Positions 11,781-24,004 of a stretch of DNA of 64,000 nucleotides are shown here, piece by piece; the first letter of the stretch is position 1, and each line of letters begins with the position of its first letter. A program made the translations under genes and the position numbers. The DNA comes from Bidens hawaiensis (lineage: Eukaryota; Streptophyta; Magnoliopsida; Asterales; Asteraceae), in NCBI GenBank assembly GCA_021521415.1, contig JAIQDT010000190.1, positions 496,001-560,000 of the forward strand, given 5' to 3'. The notes under the pieces are model-generated. The model was not told where the DNA came from, did not search any database, and saw only the letters and a list, made by a program, of their open reading frames with translations.

Positions 11781-13059
11781 ATAAACGATTAAAACTAAAT
11801 AATAAACAAACTAAAACATATACAAATTCACCGACCATCAATAAGTCTGTAACACGATTATTTCTATTGAATAGTTGAACCAATTTCATGTTAGCATGCC
11901 ATAATTTTCTATGCCATAAAGTAGATGTATCAAATGTAGATTCAAGACATAGATTTCTACTCTTATCACCTTGTTGGCATGCATATAGAGCATTTATTCC
12001 ATGACCATTTGCAAGTATATCATTATCTTTCCATATAATGCACTTATTCTTGTTAAATGTAACATTCAAGTCATTATCACATAATTGGCCTACATTTAGC
12101 AAATTCAAGTTTAAAATGCAAACATGCTCAACATTAGTAAAGATTAAGCTATCAAGAGAGATATTACCTTTATCAATGACCTTACATTTCGTGTTTCCAC
12201 CAAAGGTAGCATGACCGCTATAATAAGGCTTGTACTATATATCCTTGTTTTCGGTCAAGTGCCTTGTGCATCCACTATCTACAATCCACTCTTCTTTTAC
12301 AAGCTTGCTTTTCAAGCAAACCAACTACTCAAAAGTTTGGTATGAAATACTGGGATTGTTAGTATTAAAAGCACCGATCTTTACCCATTTTAGAAAACCA
12401 TAACTTTGTTTACTTAACAAATGTTATAGTTTTTTTTAAAAATTTTATTTCCATAAGGAAAATTTGGTGGGAAGAAATAGCCATTATTTTCATAAAAATA
12501 TGGATTAAAATAGTCATAAAAACATCCATTGTTAATTTGATGAAAATCATTTTGTGACACTTGATTTTTTATTTTGGTTGTCTTTCTATGGGTAATGATT
12601 GTTTGACTTAGAAGGCTTATTAGGTTTCTTAGGAGATTTCTTTGGATTCTTCTTTGAGTCGTAATCAAGACCTTGTTTTGGTGTATAGAATTTCTTCACA
12701 ACACTTGGTTATCAATGGTCTTAGGTGGAGTTGGTGGTTTAGATTTTTCATCAACTTTGACTTTCTCAACCTCAACATTTTTAGCTAATACAAATTCAAT
12801 CTCCTTTGATTTAGTAGTTGAGGGATTATAACAAGATGATGTAAAACCTAATCAACGTTTGTCACATGATGGCTTTTATGACTTTAGCATCACTTTTAAG
12901 ATTTCACTACATACCTTTGTTAAAGACTTGCTTGTGATGTTAAAAAGTTATCAACTTTTCTTTAAGAGACTCATTAGCTAGTTTAAACTCACTTGATTCG
13001 TTTAAAAGAACAACAACAAAGGCTTTTAGTTCAACATTTTCTTTTTCAATGTTCATAAT
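11781..13059 (-). pseudogene. Copia gag C-terminus, protease and GAG-pre-integrase, decayed
   Basis: On the minus strand, Lys/Asn-rich gag tail sequence (SSEFKLANESLK, then PKKSPKKPNK) leads to a protease/pre-integrase region at 12108-11776. That region contains MNLLNVGQLCDNDLNVTF, CIIWKDNDIL and LWHRKLWHANMKLVQ, the typical GAG-pre-integrase zinc segment. Many stops and frameshifts are present. It is the left half of a copia element whose gag N-terminus is at 14951-15612, and it ends abruptly at 11780. Confidence 0.75.
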
Positions 13060-14212
13060 TGATCGATGTCGAAAGGTCAATCAAAAACATTTATAAAATA
13101 CCTTTAATAGCTAGGGAAAGTAAGGTGTCGAATCCACAAGGAATAAGTGGAAAGTGCTAATCAAGTTTAATACTTAATAACTAATTATACTAGGCAGACA
13201 GACGATGTCAAGCAAATTAAATGTTGATTTGGTTGTAAAACAATTTGAGAAAAAGTAACCAACTCCGGGTTTCACTTTATGTAGAAAACTAGACAAATTG
13301 ATTATACCTATTTGGAAAACTCGTTTGATTACACCTATAATCAAAATACTAGATATTTGACCTTGCTGATCGTCAGAACATAATCCGAACAATTGGCTTA
13401 GTTGAATAATAACCTAATTGATTACCAGTTTTAGGTTTTGATAAGTATAAGTGACTTAATGGCTAAAGATAAACGGGTCAATGGCTCAAAGAACTTAATC
13501 CTAAAAGTTAATGACCACAAATCAATAAACTGACAAAATCACAAAACATTCAATTACGAAAAACTATTGAATGCATAAACAAACATAAAAGGTTAATCAA
13601 AAGAATGATAGATCAACTCTAGTTTCAATGTAAAGATCCAAATACCAAAAGGTCTTGCTTACAAACACAAACCTACTCCCAGAGATGGTCACGAACGGTT
13701 TAGCCTTGCATATTGATCTTGAATAGCTTCATTGATTGTTGCAAGGATGATAACATGGATGAGTATGATGAGTGGTAGGTGTTAGGATGGTAGAGAATGG
13801 ATAATAATGAATATTTTCGACCTTAGGGTTTTTCCCTTTAATATGGCATGAAAAACACCCAAAAGTCAATTTCCGTCAGACCAGGCCGTAAGCTACGGCC
13901 TTCAGGGCTTAGCCGTAAGCTACGGGCATCAGGTTCTGCCTTACGGGCACTACCAGGCCAAAACACTGTTTTCTTCATAAAATCTTAATTTCAACTATGT
14001 TTTCCTCCCCGTTTGCGGCCACGTCTTCGTATTTCATTTCTCTATCATATCATATATCATTACTTTCATTTCCACTCCATCATGAATGCTCCAAATTCGC
14101 TCCTTTAAGCTCCGTTAAGCTCCGCACACATGTAACCACAAACGCACTCAAAGTACTCGTGTTCACAATATTTAACTAATTAAAACACACGAAATTAGAC
14201 GCTTAGTGCACA
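13060..14212 (-). mobile_element. Gypsy LTR fragment inserted in copia gag
   Basis: Starts TGATCGATGTCGAA and contains GTGTCGAATCCACAAGGA, resembling the ends of the Athila LTRs at 10718 and 42536, so the orientation is minus. Copia gag sequence stops at its left edge and resumes to the right of 14950. The right end near 14210 is approximate. Words GGCCGTAAGCTACGGCC occur inside. No target duplication could be established. Confidence 0.6.
13836..13948 (-). promoter_or_regulatory. LTR promoter: TATA-like box with GCCGTAAGCTACGGC words
   Basis: Words at 13884-13900 (GGCCGTAAGCTACGGCC), 13911-13926 and a half copy at 13938-13948. On the minus strand they lie about 40 bases upstream of ATATTAAAG (13846-13836). 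It is the same layout as the other word arrays in this window, with an unrelated word. Confidence 0.5.
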
Positions 14213-14950
14213 TACTTTTACCCCCACATCACATCCCCACACTCATCATTTGCTTGCCCTCAAGCAAATTCTCATGCAACACATACACCTCTATCGATGG
14301 CTCATCAATTATTAGTATTAATACTAGTGAGGTATAAGGTCATACCCAACTCTCAAGAACTAACACTGTCAAGCATACCCAAACAATTTAATGATATGCT
14401 TTAAAACTATGAAACCGCCCAAACTAGTGTACTTTGTTTCATGTTAAGGAACACATGTTCATACCCCTCATAATATAATATCTCTCCACTCGGTTCAATA
14501 TCTGGACCAACAAAAAATGTGCTAGTATCTCTCTTCCCTCAATACGAAGTATGAACACAATGTAGTAAGCTTGGGAGCAAGTCATATCTCCACCAATTAT
14601 CCACCGGTTGCATAGAGAATAGAACTAAGGGTTTTGTTGTGGCTTAGGTTAGGGTGTGGAAGTGGATTTATTTAGTGACTAATGGTAGATGAAACCCAAT
14701 TTATTCAAACAAACAACCAACTCACTGACTATTATTTACAAACGATACGACTCAAACATTGACTCTTTTTGAGCTTTTCTAACATCAATATATAAAAACA
14801 ACATACTCGAGACATACGTACGTTGTAAACTATGCTTAACAAACAACATATATACAACTCTAACATATCGAGTTTCATCCACAGGGTTAAAAATAATAAA
14901 AGGCAAAGGCAAACACGGCTTGTAATGTGGGTTAAACAAATGAAAGGGAA
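14213..14950 (-). other. 3' internal end of the gypsy fragment, noncoding
   Basis: Begins with CCCCCACATCACATCCCCACA on the plus strand, which is a GTGTGGGG polypurine-type tract on the minus strand, next to the LTR fragment. The rest has no recognisable protein. The boundary with copia gag near 14950 is placed where the conserved gag block ends. Confidence 0.4.
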
Positions 14951-15612
14951 AAGGCACAAACTTTGGACATCTTTTTCCATGATTACTTCATGTACTTTAA
15001 GATTCCCAATGAGCTCATCCATCAGAAGAAGATTCAAATCTTTTGATTCTTCAATACTTTAGTTCTCAACCATGGATGCAATGCCCTCAAGAATTTTCTA
15101 ACATAATTCTTGTTAGTGTATGTTGTACCAAGAGATTTAAGACTAGTAACAATACTATTAAATTTAGCATATCCCTCACAAATCTTTTCTTGTTCTCCAC
15201 CATTGAATTACTACTATTATTGTACGAGTAATTCAATATTGTTGTCCATAAATTGAGGGTTACCTTGGAAAGTTATGACTAGAGTTTTCCGAACTTCATT
15301 AGTGGTTTGACATATAAAACTCTTTCATATTTATTTTTTGACAAAGCATTATAAATAATAGATTAGCTTCAAAATTCTTTGAAATCATTTTCTTGTATTC
15401 ACTTGTCCAACTCTTCTTTGGTTTAGGAACATTCAACTTGGTTTTTTCATCAAGCATAGTTGGGACACGATCACCTTCAACGATTTTCCATAGATCTATA
15501 TCTTTGGTTTTAGCGAAAGTTCAAAATATTTTTTTCCAATAACAAAAACTTCCAATTTCAAGAAAAGGTAACATAGTTTTGAGCAATGGATCTAATTCAA
15601 AGTTTTGAGAAT
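14951..15612 (-). pseudogene. Copia gag N-terminal half (UBN2 type), decayed
   Basis: On the minus strand, fragments in order include TKDIDLWKIVEGDRVP, SWTSEYKKMISKNFEANLL, NSIVTSLKSLG-like sequence and MDELIGNLKVHEVIMEKD, the well-conserved end of the copia gag core. Frames shift several times. At 14950 the gag sequence is interrupted by the gypsy fragment and resumes at 13059. Confidence 0.7.
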
Positions 15613-15652
15613 AGTTTTTAAAAAAACTTTTGAAAAACTTTAGAGCAACGTG

Positions 15653-15850
15653 CTTTATACCGATTGTAAAAAACTAGGAGGGGGGGGGGGGTTGAATAGT
15701 TTTTCTTAGCACTTAATCCAATTTTGATGAGCTAATGATGTTGTTAAACTATTTTCACAACTTAAAATAATAAACACAAATAAGGAAAGAGTTAAGGGTC
15801 AGAGATGACACAACCGGATTTATAGAGGTTCAAGGGTGAGAGGGAAAAGA
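15653..15850 (-). mobile_element. Probable start of the copia 5' LTR with degraded primer site
   Basis: GCTTTATACCGA at 15653-15664 resembles a decayed reverse complement of the initiator-tRNA primer site. It is followed by a run of 12 G (15680-15691) and GGTTGAATAG, a sequence common at this place in plant copia LTRs. The far end of the LTR is not visible, so the extent is a guess. Confidence 0.4.
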
Positions 15851-16083
15851 ATAAACCGAACCAAAGCCGAATTAACAAAAAAAACCGGACCGAAGTAGTT
15901 TTTTTTTTAAAGAAAAACCGAATATTCGGTCTTGGTTATCCATTTTTAAAAAACCCAAAATAAACCCAAACTGAACCAATTGATGGTGATGAATATTTTA
16001 AAGATGATAAATGCTAAGACTAAACTTTAAAGACGAATATAATGATGAATGGATATTGAGACTAAACTTTTATCATAAACCCA
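15851..16083. other. Unassigned AT-rich spacer
   Basis: No gene. A palindrome AACCGAATATTCGGT lies near 15916-15930. The boundary with the Athila-type element at about 16084 is where protein similarity begins. Confidence 0.4.
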
Positions 16084-16870
16084 AATGTAATAGCTAACGC
16101 TGTTATATTAAGAAGTGGCACAACCACTGTTGTCTCACGAACTTTAGAACCAGTTATGGAAAAGGAAGCCCCTGACAAAACACAGGAGGTGCTAGTTCCT
16201 ACAGGCACCGTACAACCTAAGGAACCAATCCAAACTTATGTTCCACCTATTCCATACCCTGGACGGCTGAAACAAGAAAGATTGGAAGCTCAATACGAGA
16301 ATTTTTTGGAACTCTTCAACAACTCCACATCAATATCCATTTCGTCGAAGCCATAGCTCAAATGCCAAAATATGAAAAATTTCTCAAAAAAGTGCTAACA
16401 AATAAGAGGAAGCTGGAGGAACTCTCACATGTTACCCTAAGTGAAGAATGCTCAGGCTCAGCCATCCTCCAAAACAAGCTACCACCAAAGATGACCGATC
16501 CATGGAGCTTTATTATCCCTTGTCTCATAGAAAATTTGTCTGTTTACACTGCCCTGGCCGACCTAGGAGCTAGTATTAATTTAATCCCGTATGCGGTTTT
16601 TGCAAAAATAGGGATAGGGAACCAAAGCCCACCTGCATGAGCATTTGACCGATTCGTTAAATATCCTCGGGGCATTGTTGAAAACATGCTTGTCAAAATT
16701 GACAAATTTGTTTTCCCAGTAGATTTTGTAATTCTAGACATGGAAGAAGTCAAAAGTGTACCCCCTGATTTTAGGAGGACCCTTTTAAGCCACTGCAAAG
16801 GCTATCGTTGATGTTTGCACCGGCAAACTCACTCTAAGGGTAAATGTCGAGGCCATCACTTTTGACATAG
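16084..16870 (+). pseudogene. Gag C-terminus and protease of the Athila-type element
   Basis: Begins with a version of the Athila gag-tail motif AVTLRSG. It passes PYPGRLKQERLEAQYENFLE and a KFLKKVLTNKRKLEELSHV segment, then the protease motif ALADLGASINLIPYAVFAKI with the catalytic Asp intact. It ends near ITFDIGKSM. Frame changes occur at about 16356 and 16640. Confidence 0.8.
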
Positions 16871-17067
16871 GAAAATCTATGCAACATCCGCAACATCACG
16901 ATGACACGTTATACAGTGTCGACATCATCGATTCTATCGTGAGTTTTTATATGCATAAATCTTTCCTCAACAACCCACTAGAAGCACAAATCTTAACCAA
17001 CAATGCTACCAAAAACACTAAAGAAAATGACATTCTCATTGCGAACCACTAAGAAACATCAGAAGTA

Positions 17068-18242
17068 GTGTGTGAGATCACCAAACATAATGAAAAATCA
17101 AAACCATCAATCGAAGAGCCACCAGCCTTAGAATTAAAAGAATTACCAAATCATCTCAAATACGACTTTTTAGAAAAAGATTCTCAAATCCCCGTAATCT
17201 TTTCATCTCACCTTTCCACGAAGGAGAAAGATGAACTTCTTAAGGTTCTTAAGAACCATAAGAAAGCTATCGCATGGATATCAACGGCATCAGTCCTTCC
17301 TTTTGTACTCACAAAATCCTCATGGAAGAAGAATACAAACCTGTGGTCCAACATCAAAGACGCCTTAATCCCAACATGCAAGATGCAGTGAAGAAGGAGG
17401 TAATCAAACTCCTTGATGCCGGATTATTCTATCCAATCTCGGATTCACCTTGGGTTAGTCTAACTAATTCAGGTAGTACCCAAAAAGAGAGGAATAAAAA
17501 TTGTAATTAACGAGAATGATGAGCTGATACGGATGAGGACCATCACAGGCTGGCGAGTTTTCATTGATTACCAGAAGCTGATTGACGCCACAAGAAAAGA
17601 TCATTTTTCACTTTTTTTATCGACTAAATGCTTGAACGTTTATCTGGAAAAATGTTCTACTGTTTTCTTGATGGATTTTCATGATACATTCAAATTGCTA
17701 TCACTCCTAAAGATCGTGAAAAACCCACCTTTACATGTCCGTATGGAACCTTCGCCTACCGAAAAATGCCATTTGGACTATGTAATGCTCCGGCCACCTT
17801 CCAACGTTGCATGGTGGCCATCTTTCATGAAATGATCGAATAATCTATGGAAGTTTTCATAGATGACTTCTCAGTCTTTGGAGACTCCTTCGATCATTGT
17901 AAAAAAAACCTAGACAAAATGTTAGCTAGGCGTGAGGAAGTAAACTTAGTACTCAACTGGAAAATGTCACTTTATGGTCAAAGAAGGAATTGTTCTCGGT
18001 CATAAAATATCCCAAGAAGGACTAGAAGTTGACAGGGAAAAAATCGAAACCATATCCAAACTTCCATCGCCAACTTCAGTCAAAGCCTTTTTTAGGTCAC
18101 GCAGGATTTTACCATCGCTTCATAAAAGACTTCTCCAAAATTGCTAGACCTATGACCAAACTTCTTGAAAAAGACACACCATTCGTCTTCTCTGAAGAAT
18201 GTGTTGAATCATTCGACATATTGAAAGAGAAATTTGTCAACG
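17068..18242 (+). pseudogene. Reverse transcriptase of the Athila-type element, multiply frameshifted
   Basis: Recognisable blocks in three frames: [31 protein letters not shown] sequence, TGWRVFIDYQKL, then a MEPSPTEKCHLDYVMLRP version of the [14 protein letters not shown] region, and [19 protein letters not shown]. The final frame (18029-18242) reads straight into the insertion site and continues at 30877 with [18 protein letters not shown]. Confidence 0.85.
18238..18242. repeat. Target-site duplication, left copy (CAACG)
   Basis: Identical to 30877-30881, directly outside the two LTRs of the 18243-30876 element. Removing the element and one copy leaves the host RNase H frame continuous. 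Confidence 0.95.
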
Positions 18243-20323
18243 TGTAGCATCACGGAAATCTTGAGTTAAAAATGTCAAACTTCCAAATGAAAGGGACCAA
18301 TTCTGCCAAATTCCAAACTCCAAAGATAAAAATAAAAATTATGTTTTCTTGTCCTATCGCAATACACGACGGGACAAAAGACAAGCCCATCGCGTATCGT
18401 GAAGGGTTGGGTCCAAAGATTCTAGAAAGAGTCAACAGCGATACGCGATCGCTGTTGAACCAACGTCATCGCGTATCACGATGACGTTGTCTGACAGGTT
18501 GTGACATGTGTGCCACGTGGCACACTGTGGCACTATGTGTCGCCACGTGGTAGCCGGATTGCCACGTGTCGCCACGTGGCACAACGCCTGCCACATGTCA
18601 CCACATGGAAGGTCTACGCGGTGACTCAGGCAACCTACGTCGCGATACGCGACGGGCTTGCCAAGGAGGCCGTGGCGTATCGCGACGGGCTCCAAATTTT
18701 TCCTATAAATAGAAGGCTACGGGATTTCATTTCCCACACAGCAAAATCAGTAACTCTCTCACTCTAACATCTCACAAGCATTTTATATCATACCTCGAAT
18801 TTCATGCCAAGCCCTCGATCATTACCTCGATAAACGTGCCCTCGTTTCCCTGATAATAGTGCCACCTCCCAACAACATTTAAAGAAGAAGTTGTTATTAT
18901 TATGACATCTCGACGATCATATTGAAGACATGTCGTGAAGTATGGGTTCCTCGTAAAGCGTGCCGACGTGGAAGAATATTGGTGTGCCTCGATATGCGTG
19001 CTCAAGTGAAATATTGATCAAGGAGAGTTGAAAAAGAGTGAAAGGAGTCGAAGTGCTGCCCAATTTTCTAAAGTTATTATAAGCCGACAAAGGTAGGCAT
19101 AATGCCCAAGAAAAATAATAATAATAAAATATTATAAAGGCTTAAATCCAATGGTCGAGTAAATACTCGATATCTCGATAAAAACAAAAGAAAATATAAC
19201 AAAGAAAGAATAAAAGATAGAATCATAGAAATATGTATATATGTGTGTAAGTATATATATTCTTTGTTATACATATTATTTAAGGAATAAATAACTATTC
19301 TTAAATAATAAAAGAAAAGAATACGTTTCTATAAGAAGAAGAAACGTAGGGTTTTGTAAATAAACTAAAGGTTTATAAACTACTTTTAAAACTAAAGGTT
19401 TTAAAGTAAAAGAAGAGATTTTGAACTAAAGGTTCATCGAGGTAAAGTTTATAAAATAAGAATAAAGGACTTAAGCCGGATTGTATATCCGACTAACAAT
19501 TGGTTATACTCGTACTATAGGTCCGAGATAGCAACGGGAAAGACCCTCAGACGGTGTTTGAAGCCGATCCAAATCAAAAGGTGAATACGCCCCACTTTTA
19601 CAAACTTGTTTTTAAACGAGTCAACATGTTATATGAAAAACTTTACATGAGACTAAGTGTCTCTAAAAACATTATGAATAAGAGTAAAAGCCTAGCCATC
19701 AGGTTGTAGTATACATTTTTCTGGATCCTTACATATGTGGTAAAATGCGGTGGGCACATCGCACCACGCTTGGTCACGACCTCCAGCCACGATGGGCCGA
19801 ACCTAAGTACGTTCGAGTGAGACTGACCATGTGTATATTTATGGTACCTAAGTATGTCGAAACACTGCGGTGTTTTGCTGGGGACCTAGTGTAGAGACTC
19901 GAGTTTATAATGATATTTTTTTAACTTAATTATTCCTAAGCCAAGATGGGCCGAGACTTACGTGGTCTCGAGGGGTGATTGAGTAAAGAAAATATTTAGC
20001 GTCAGCATATTCACCAGCATTCGTTGTTGACGTATTTTCTAATATTTTGCAGGTAACCAAGAATAGGGCTTGAAGAACGAAGGGCTCAAGAATACGATGG
20101 CTCGGATGTTTTTGTTTAAATATTAAATATGATGATTTTGTAAAACTTATAAACAAGTAAACTTAAATGGAACTTTCGTTCTATCTTTTGTAATGTAAAT
20201 ATTTATAACTTTAAATCCACATGTTTTATAAAGTCTTCCGCTAATAACCCGTAACTCTGATTTAATTACAAATATGGTACCAACCGTTGGTCGCCCTCCT
20301 AGGCCTAAGATGGGGGTGTGACA
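18243..20323 (+). mobile_element. 5' LTR of the Tekay-like element
   Basis: 2081 bp, from TGTAGCATCACG to GGGTGTGACA. It is collinear with 28801-30876 with small indels, for example in the ATAAT run near 19120. A TATA box at 18704-18712 separates U3 from R. No reading frame inside is credible. Confidence 0.92.
18351..18712 (+). promoter_or_regulatory. LTR promoter: CG-rich near-palindromes, G-box array and TATA box
   Basis: Words of the type TCGCGATACGCGA or its reverse form lie at 18351-18375, 18386-18406, 18434-18456 (extended arms AACAGCG/CGCTGTT), 18461-18489, 18637-18655 and 18671-18689. Between them, 18505-18610 holds repeated CCACGTGG/GCCACGTGTC units, the G-box core CACGTG recognised by plant bZIP and bHLH factors. 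TATAAATAG follows at 18704-18712, 15 bases after the last word. Regulation through these sites is inferred. Confidence 0.65.
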
Positions 20324-20326
20324 TGT

Positions 20327-20338
20327 TGGTATCAGAGC
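20327..20338 (+). other. Primer binding site (initiator tRNA-Met)
   Basis: TGGTATCAGAGC, 3 bases after the LTR end. Confidence 0.92.
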
Positions 20339-20483
20339 CATCGATCTAAGCGAATTGGGTATCATAAAACAATACCCAAGCTTCGATCCAAGCATAGGAA
20401 ATTATTATTTGATTGTTTGAATAGGGATAAGATTGGCTGGTAACCCTTTCTTTACCTCTCCACATTCTAAACCACCCACATAG

Positions 20484-21646
20484 ATGTCTTTCAAGAAATT
20501 AATGAAGTATTATGATAATGAAGCAAGAAGAGCAAGAAAATACTACAAATTCCCAAAAGACAACATGAGCAAGGATTATTATGAGGCATTCTTTAATTCC
20601 GACGAGGATCACAATCAAACCGAGCCATATCATCATCCCGGTACTAAACAAAGTCCAATTTACCATCTAGATAACACTCCAAACCATGTATACCAAGCAC
20701 CAAGGCACTCAAGCTACCACCCGTCAAGTTTACCCATGTACCAACCATCCGAAGTACCAACGTATCATCCTTCTGAGGTTCCTACTTACCAACCATCTGA
20801 GGTCCCACCATATATCCATCTGGTGTTCCGATGTATCTACCACAGAATCCTCACCCTTCATACGCTTTCCTCTCCAGCCGACCGATTAAAGAGGAACCAA
20901 GATCTCCCTCATCCGACTGGATGCAATGCCACTTAGATCAGCGAAGGTGGCATACCGGAACTTCTAGCATGGATTCTGTCGACTCCCACCTTAACAAGGA
21001 AGGACCATCTCGCAAGCCCAAAATGAGAGTGACGACGCCGTACGAGAGCTTTCGTATGCCCGCAATGTCAAAAGAGACTACCCAAATGGAAGAAGAGGAG
21101 CCGGGGGAAGAGGACCCAGAAGAAGAGGAAACGGAAGAAGACCCAGAGGAGGAATACCCCGAAATCCGAATGAAGTGACGACACTGATGGAAGAACCATA
21201 CCCTTATCAAAATCCAAGTTATGGTTCTGTTGATCCCTACATGCAATTTCTGCAAGAACTCAAGGACAAGGCATCATCAAGCTTCCCACCATACCAGGGA
21301 AAGATCCCATCAGTTGAAGATCAAGCAAACGAAATCCGAGAGCAGAATGAGGCTGCCGAAGCTTTCTTCGACTACCAATCTGGACGTGACTGCATCTCCA
21401 TATCCAGATCCGAGGAACCATTTCAACGTAGTCATGATGGGATACCGTGATCCACCACCCTGCTACGGATATCCCAATGACATTCCTCAATCACAGGAGG
21501 AGCATCTTGATCGAGCCCTACATGAGACGGATGAATTGAGAAAGAAGATAGCTGTTGATGGGAAGAAAAAGAAAACGATAGGAGAGACGCTTCTTCGAAA
21601 ATGCAACAAGTTAACCAAGGTTGTGAAGAAATTCATGAAGGATTAG
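20484..21646 (+). pseudogene. Unknown ORF in the gag position of the LTR element, frameshifted
   Basis: I do not recognise this protein. It starts at a good ATG 146 bases after the primer site (MSFKKLMKYYDNEARRARKY) and would be about 385 residues if three shifts (near 20817, 21176 and 21400) were ignored. The N-terminus is basic. A Pro/Tyr segment repeats the octamer PSEVPTYQ/H three to four times, followed by a long Glu-rich acidic run (21090-21165). The end is Lys-rich and probably helical (HETDELRKKI, LRKCNKLTKVVKKFMKD). It has no zinc knuckle and no gag signature. Its place suggests a gag substitute or accessory protein of a non-autonomous family. Confidence 0.6.
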
Positions 21647-22587
21647 GATGATGGCAATGAAGATATGTTTTCAATAGATGAAGTTTATATGTTAAGATAT
21701 TCTGCATGTTATGTGTAACATATAATGTAATAAGGATAGGAATATATATATCGAATAAACGATATATATAATGTTGTAAATTTAACAACTCAGTTTTACC
21801 GTATATTATACCCGACCCGCTTTCATGTTCGGGTTATTTTTATCAAATAAAATTTGTCACGTTTATCGAGTAAACTAATTATTATAATATTTTTTTTTAC
21901 TATCTATTTAAAACATATTTACAACTTTCACTTTAAGGCAACTTTAACCCAAACTACAAATATTACCTCTTTATGTGTGCACCCTCAAACTATAAGGACT
22001 AAATTGCAAAATATACTTCAACAACCCATCTGCCAAGATCCAGGCCCATATCCGTATCCCTTTCACTAACCAGAGACCCGTTTGTCTTTCTTGGACCGCA
22101 ATTCACGTTGTAAACTTGGAAATCAAATCAAGGGTTGTTAATCTTGCCTAAAACGACCCTACCGACACGTTTAATTTGAAATATACGATCTCATTGATCT
22201 CGTTTACATATTAGCGAAAAACCGTCTTCAATGAATTGAGGATTTGACATTTATACTTGATAACATCACAATTAAACGAGTCCACACCTTCACCTTAACC
22301 CTGCGATCTTAAACCCTAAGCTAATTGCACCACATCGCTGTCGCAATCTGCCGTTCTTGAAGTCCTCATCGCCGTCAAGACTGCTTCTCATTCAGCCATC
22401 AATCCAACATCTTTCATGGTAATTATTTTGTGTAATAAGTTCTTCTCCGATCATATAATATAAGCCCTAACTTCAATTAAATGATCATAACGTGGATTAA
22501 CCTATTGCATAATCTAGGGTTCATAAGTAAAACTGGTTATATCAGATATAGTACTCAAAGTTTGGTTTTCATTCTTTAATCAACTAA

Positions 22588-22662
22588 CACGCCAGCCCAG
22601 TTGGCTGGTGTGTGTGTGTCCAAGACTCAAGCTGGCCGCCACCCTGGTTCGAATCCCTGCTA
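22588..22662 (+). mobile_element. tRNA-like (SINE-type) Pol III segment
   Basis: AGCCCAGTTGG (22594-22604) resembles a tRNA A box and GGTTCGAATCC (22646-22656) is a perfect B box, about 40 bases apart. A GT run and a T-rich stretch follow. The tRNA cloverleaf is not convincing, so a SINE head or tRNA relic is more likely than a working tRNA gene. Confidence 0.45.
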
Positions 22663-22825
22663 TATCAGTTTTTGGCTTCTTTTATTTGTTTTAGTGTTTT
22701 AATTAATTAAATGATTAATAAACTAATTAGACTTAATATTAAATATAAAATAAACATTATTTTATTAAGACCGACATCATTTAGTTATGTCTTTTGTCAA
22801 GATATCGTTAAAAGCTCGGTTACGT

Positions 22826-22828
<3 letters not shown>

Positions 22829-22868
<40 letters not shown>
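22829..22868. repeat. (AT)n microsatellite
   Basis: About 20 AT dinucleotides inside the second LTR. Confidence 0.95.
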
Positions 22869-22871
<3 letters not shown>

Positions 22872-24004
22872 TTATAGGTGTATTTTAATAATATTAAACC
22901 ATATTTTATTATGACCCGACACTTTCAAATTCACGTTTTCACGTCATTAAGCGTTTTTACCAAACTTTATTATTTATTATATATTATATAAACGTATTAA
23001 ATAAAAGATTCAGACAAAATATTTACTTTTATCTTATTATATACTATATTTTACACATTATTATAAATATTTTATTTATTCATTTATTTAGAATTTAAAA
23101 TTAACAACTAGTGATTCTAACTATAAAAACAATCGTTCAAATCTATAATCCCAATCATAGCTTAAATCACATCGAAAATCTTAATATATTTAAATCATGT
23201 TATATCTTTTATAATTAATTTATATTGTTATACTATTTAACTAGGAATCCTTGTTGGTGTATCCCGGAGGGTTCATCATTTTCACGTCATCATATTTGTT
23301 TTGTTCATCCGATCAGGTGAGTAATCACTCCCCTATTTTACTCATTTTCTCACGTTTTGGGGACACTTGCGTACCATTTATCAAATTATTTATCTTATTA
23401 TTTCTCAAACGCAAACTGTGATCTTTGTGTTGTGTATCAATTGAATGACTGTTTGTTACTTGCTATTTGCTTACTTGCTTACTTAAATCGCATTCGGAAA
23501 GGTCCAACATAATCTCATTATAGTATGATCATACGACCGTCGTAGTGGCCGGAGCCCGATCGCATTGGCAATTGTTTCATCGACACTCATTACTTGCTTA
23601 ACACTTTCATTGTTTATACTCACAGATAACAGTTTTGCTTATTTTTACTCTATTATTTATATCATTATATATTATCATTTTGTTCGTGTCAAAACTGGTG
23701 AATCTACTCACTCAACATGTGTTGTTAACAAATATATATATTTTGTACGCATTTGCAGGTTATAGATTGGATTGCATATCGAACTGAAGCTCACGTAGAG
23801 ATGACCTTAGGATGTTAAACACAAACAAGAATAGTTGGTTTTGTATTGCAATTTTCTCTATTTTTGTTGTACTTAAATGTTCGTTGACAATTAATAAATT
23901 AATTAGATATTGTCGCTTTACAACTGCATGATAGTACCTTGTGAGCAGCTGTGGCAATCAGCTCACACCCCGACATTTCCGCCGTAGGTTGGGGTGTGAC
24001 AGAT

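Larger units (their letters stand above)
21855..24001 (+). mobile_element. Second, unrelated LTR inside the Tekay-like element
   Basis: Ends GGTTGGGGTGTGACA and is followed 3 bases later by a primer site, so the right edge is firm. The left edge TGTCACG at 21855 is inferred from the inverted TGTCAC/GTGACA termini, giving 2147 bp. It differs in sequence from the outer LTRs. It contains a SINE-like segment and an AT run. No second copy lies in the window, so it is a remnant of another element or part of a chimaera. Confidence 0.65.

Noticed and set aside
18351..18712. Regularly recurring palindromic words as a CRISPR-like or satellite array
   Set aside because: Spacing is irregular, both orientations are mixed, the words sit at a TATA promoter within an LTR, and the sequence is clearly plant nuclear DNA.
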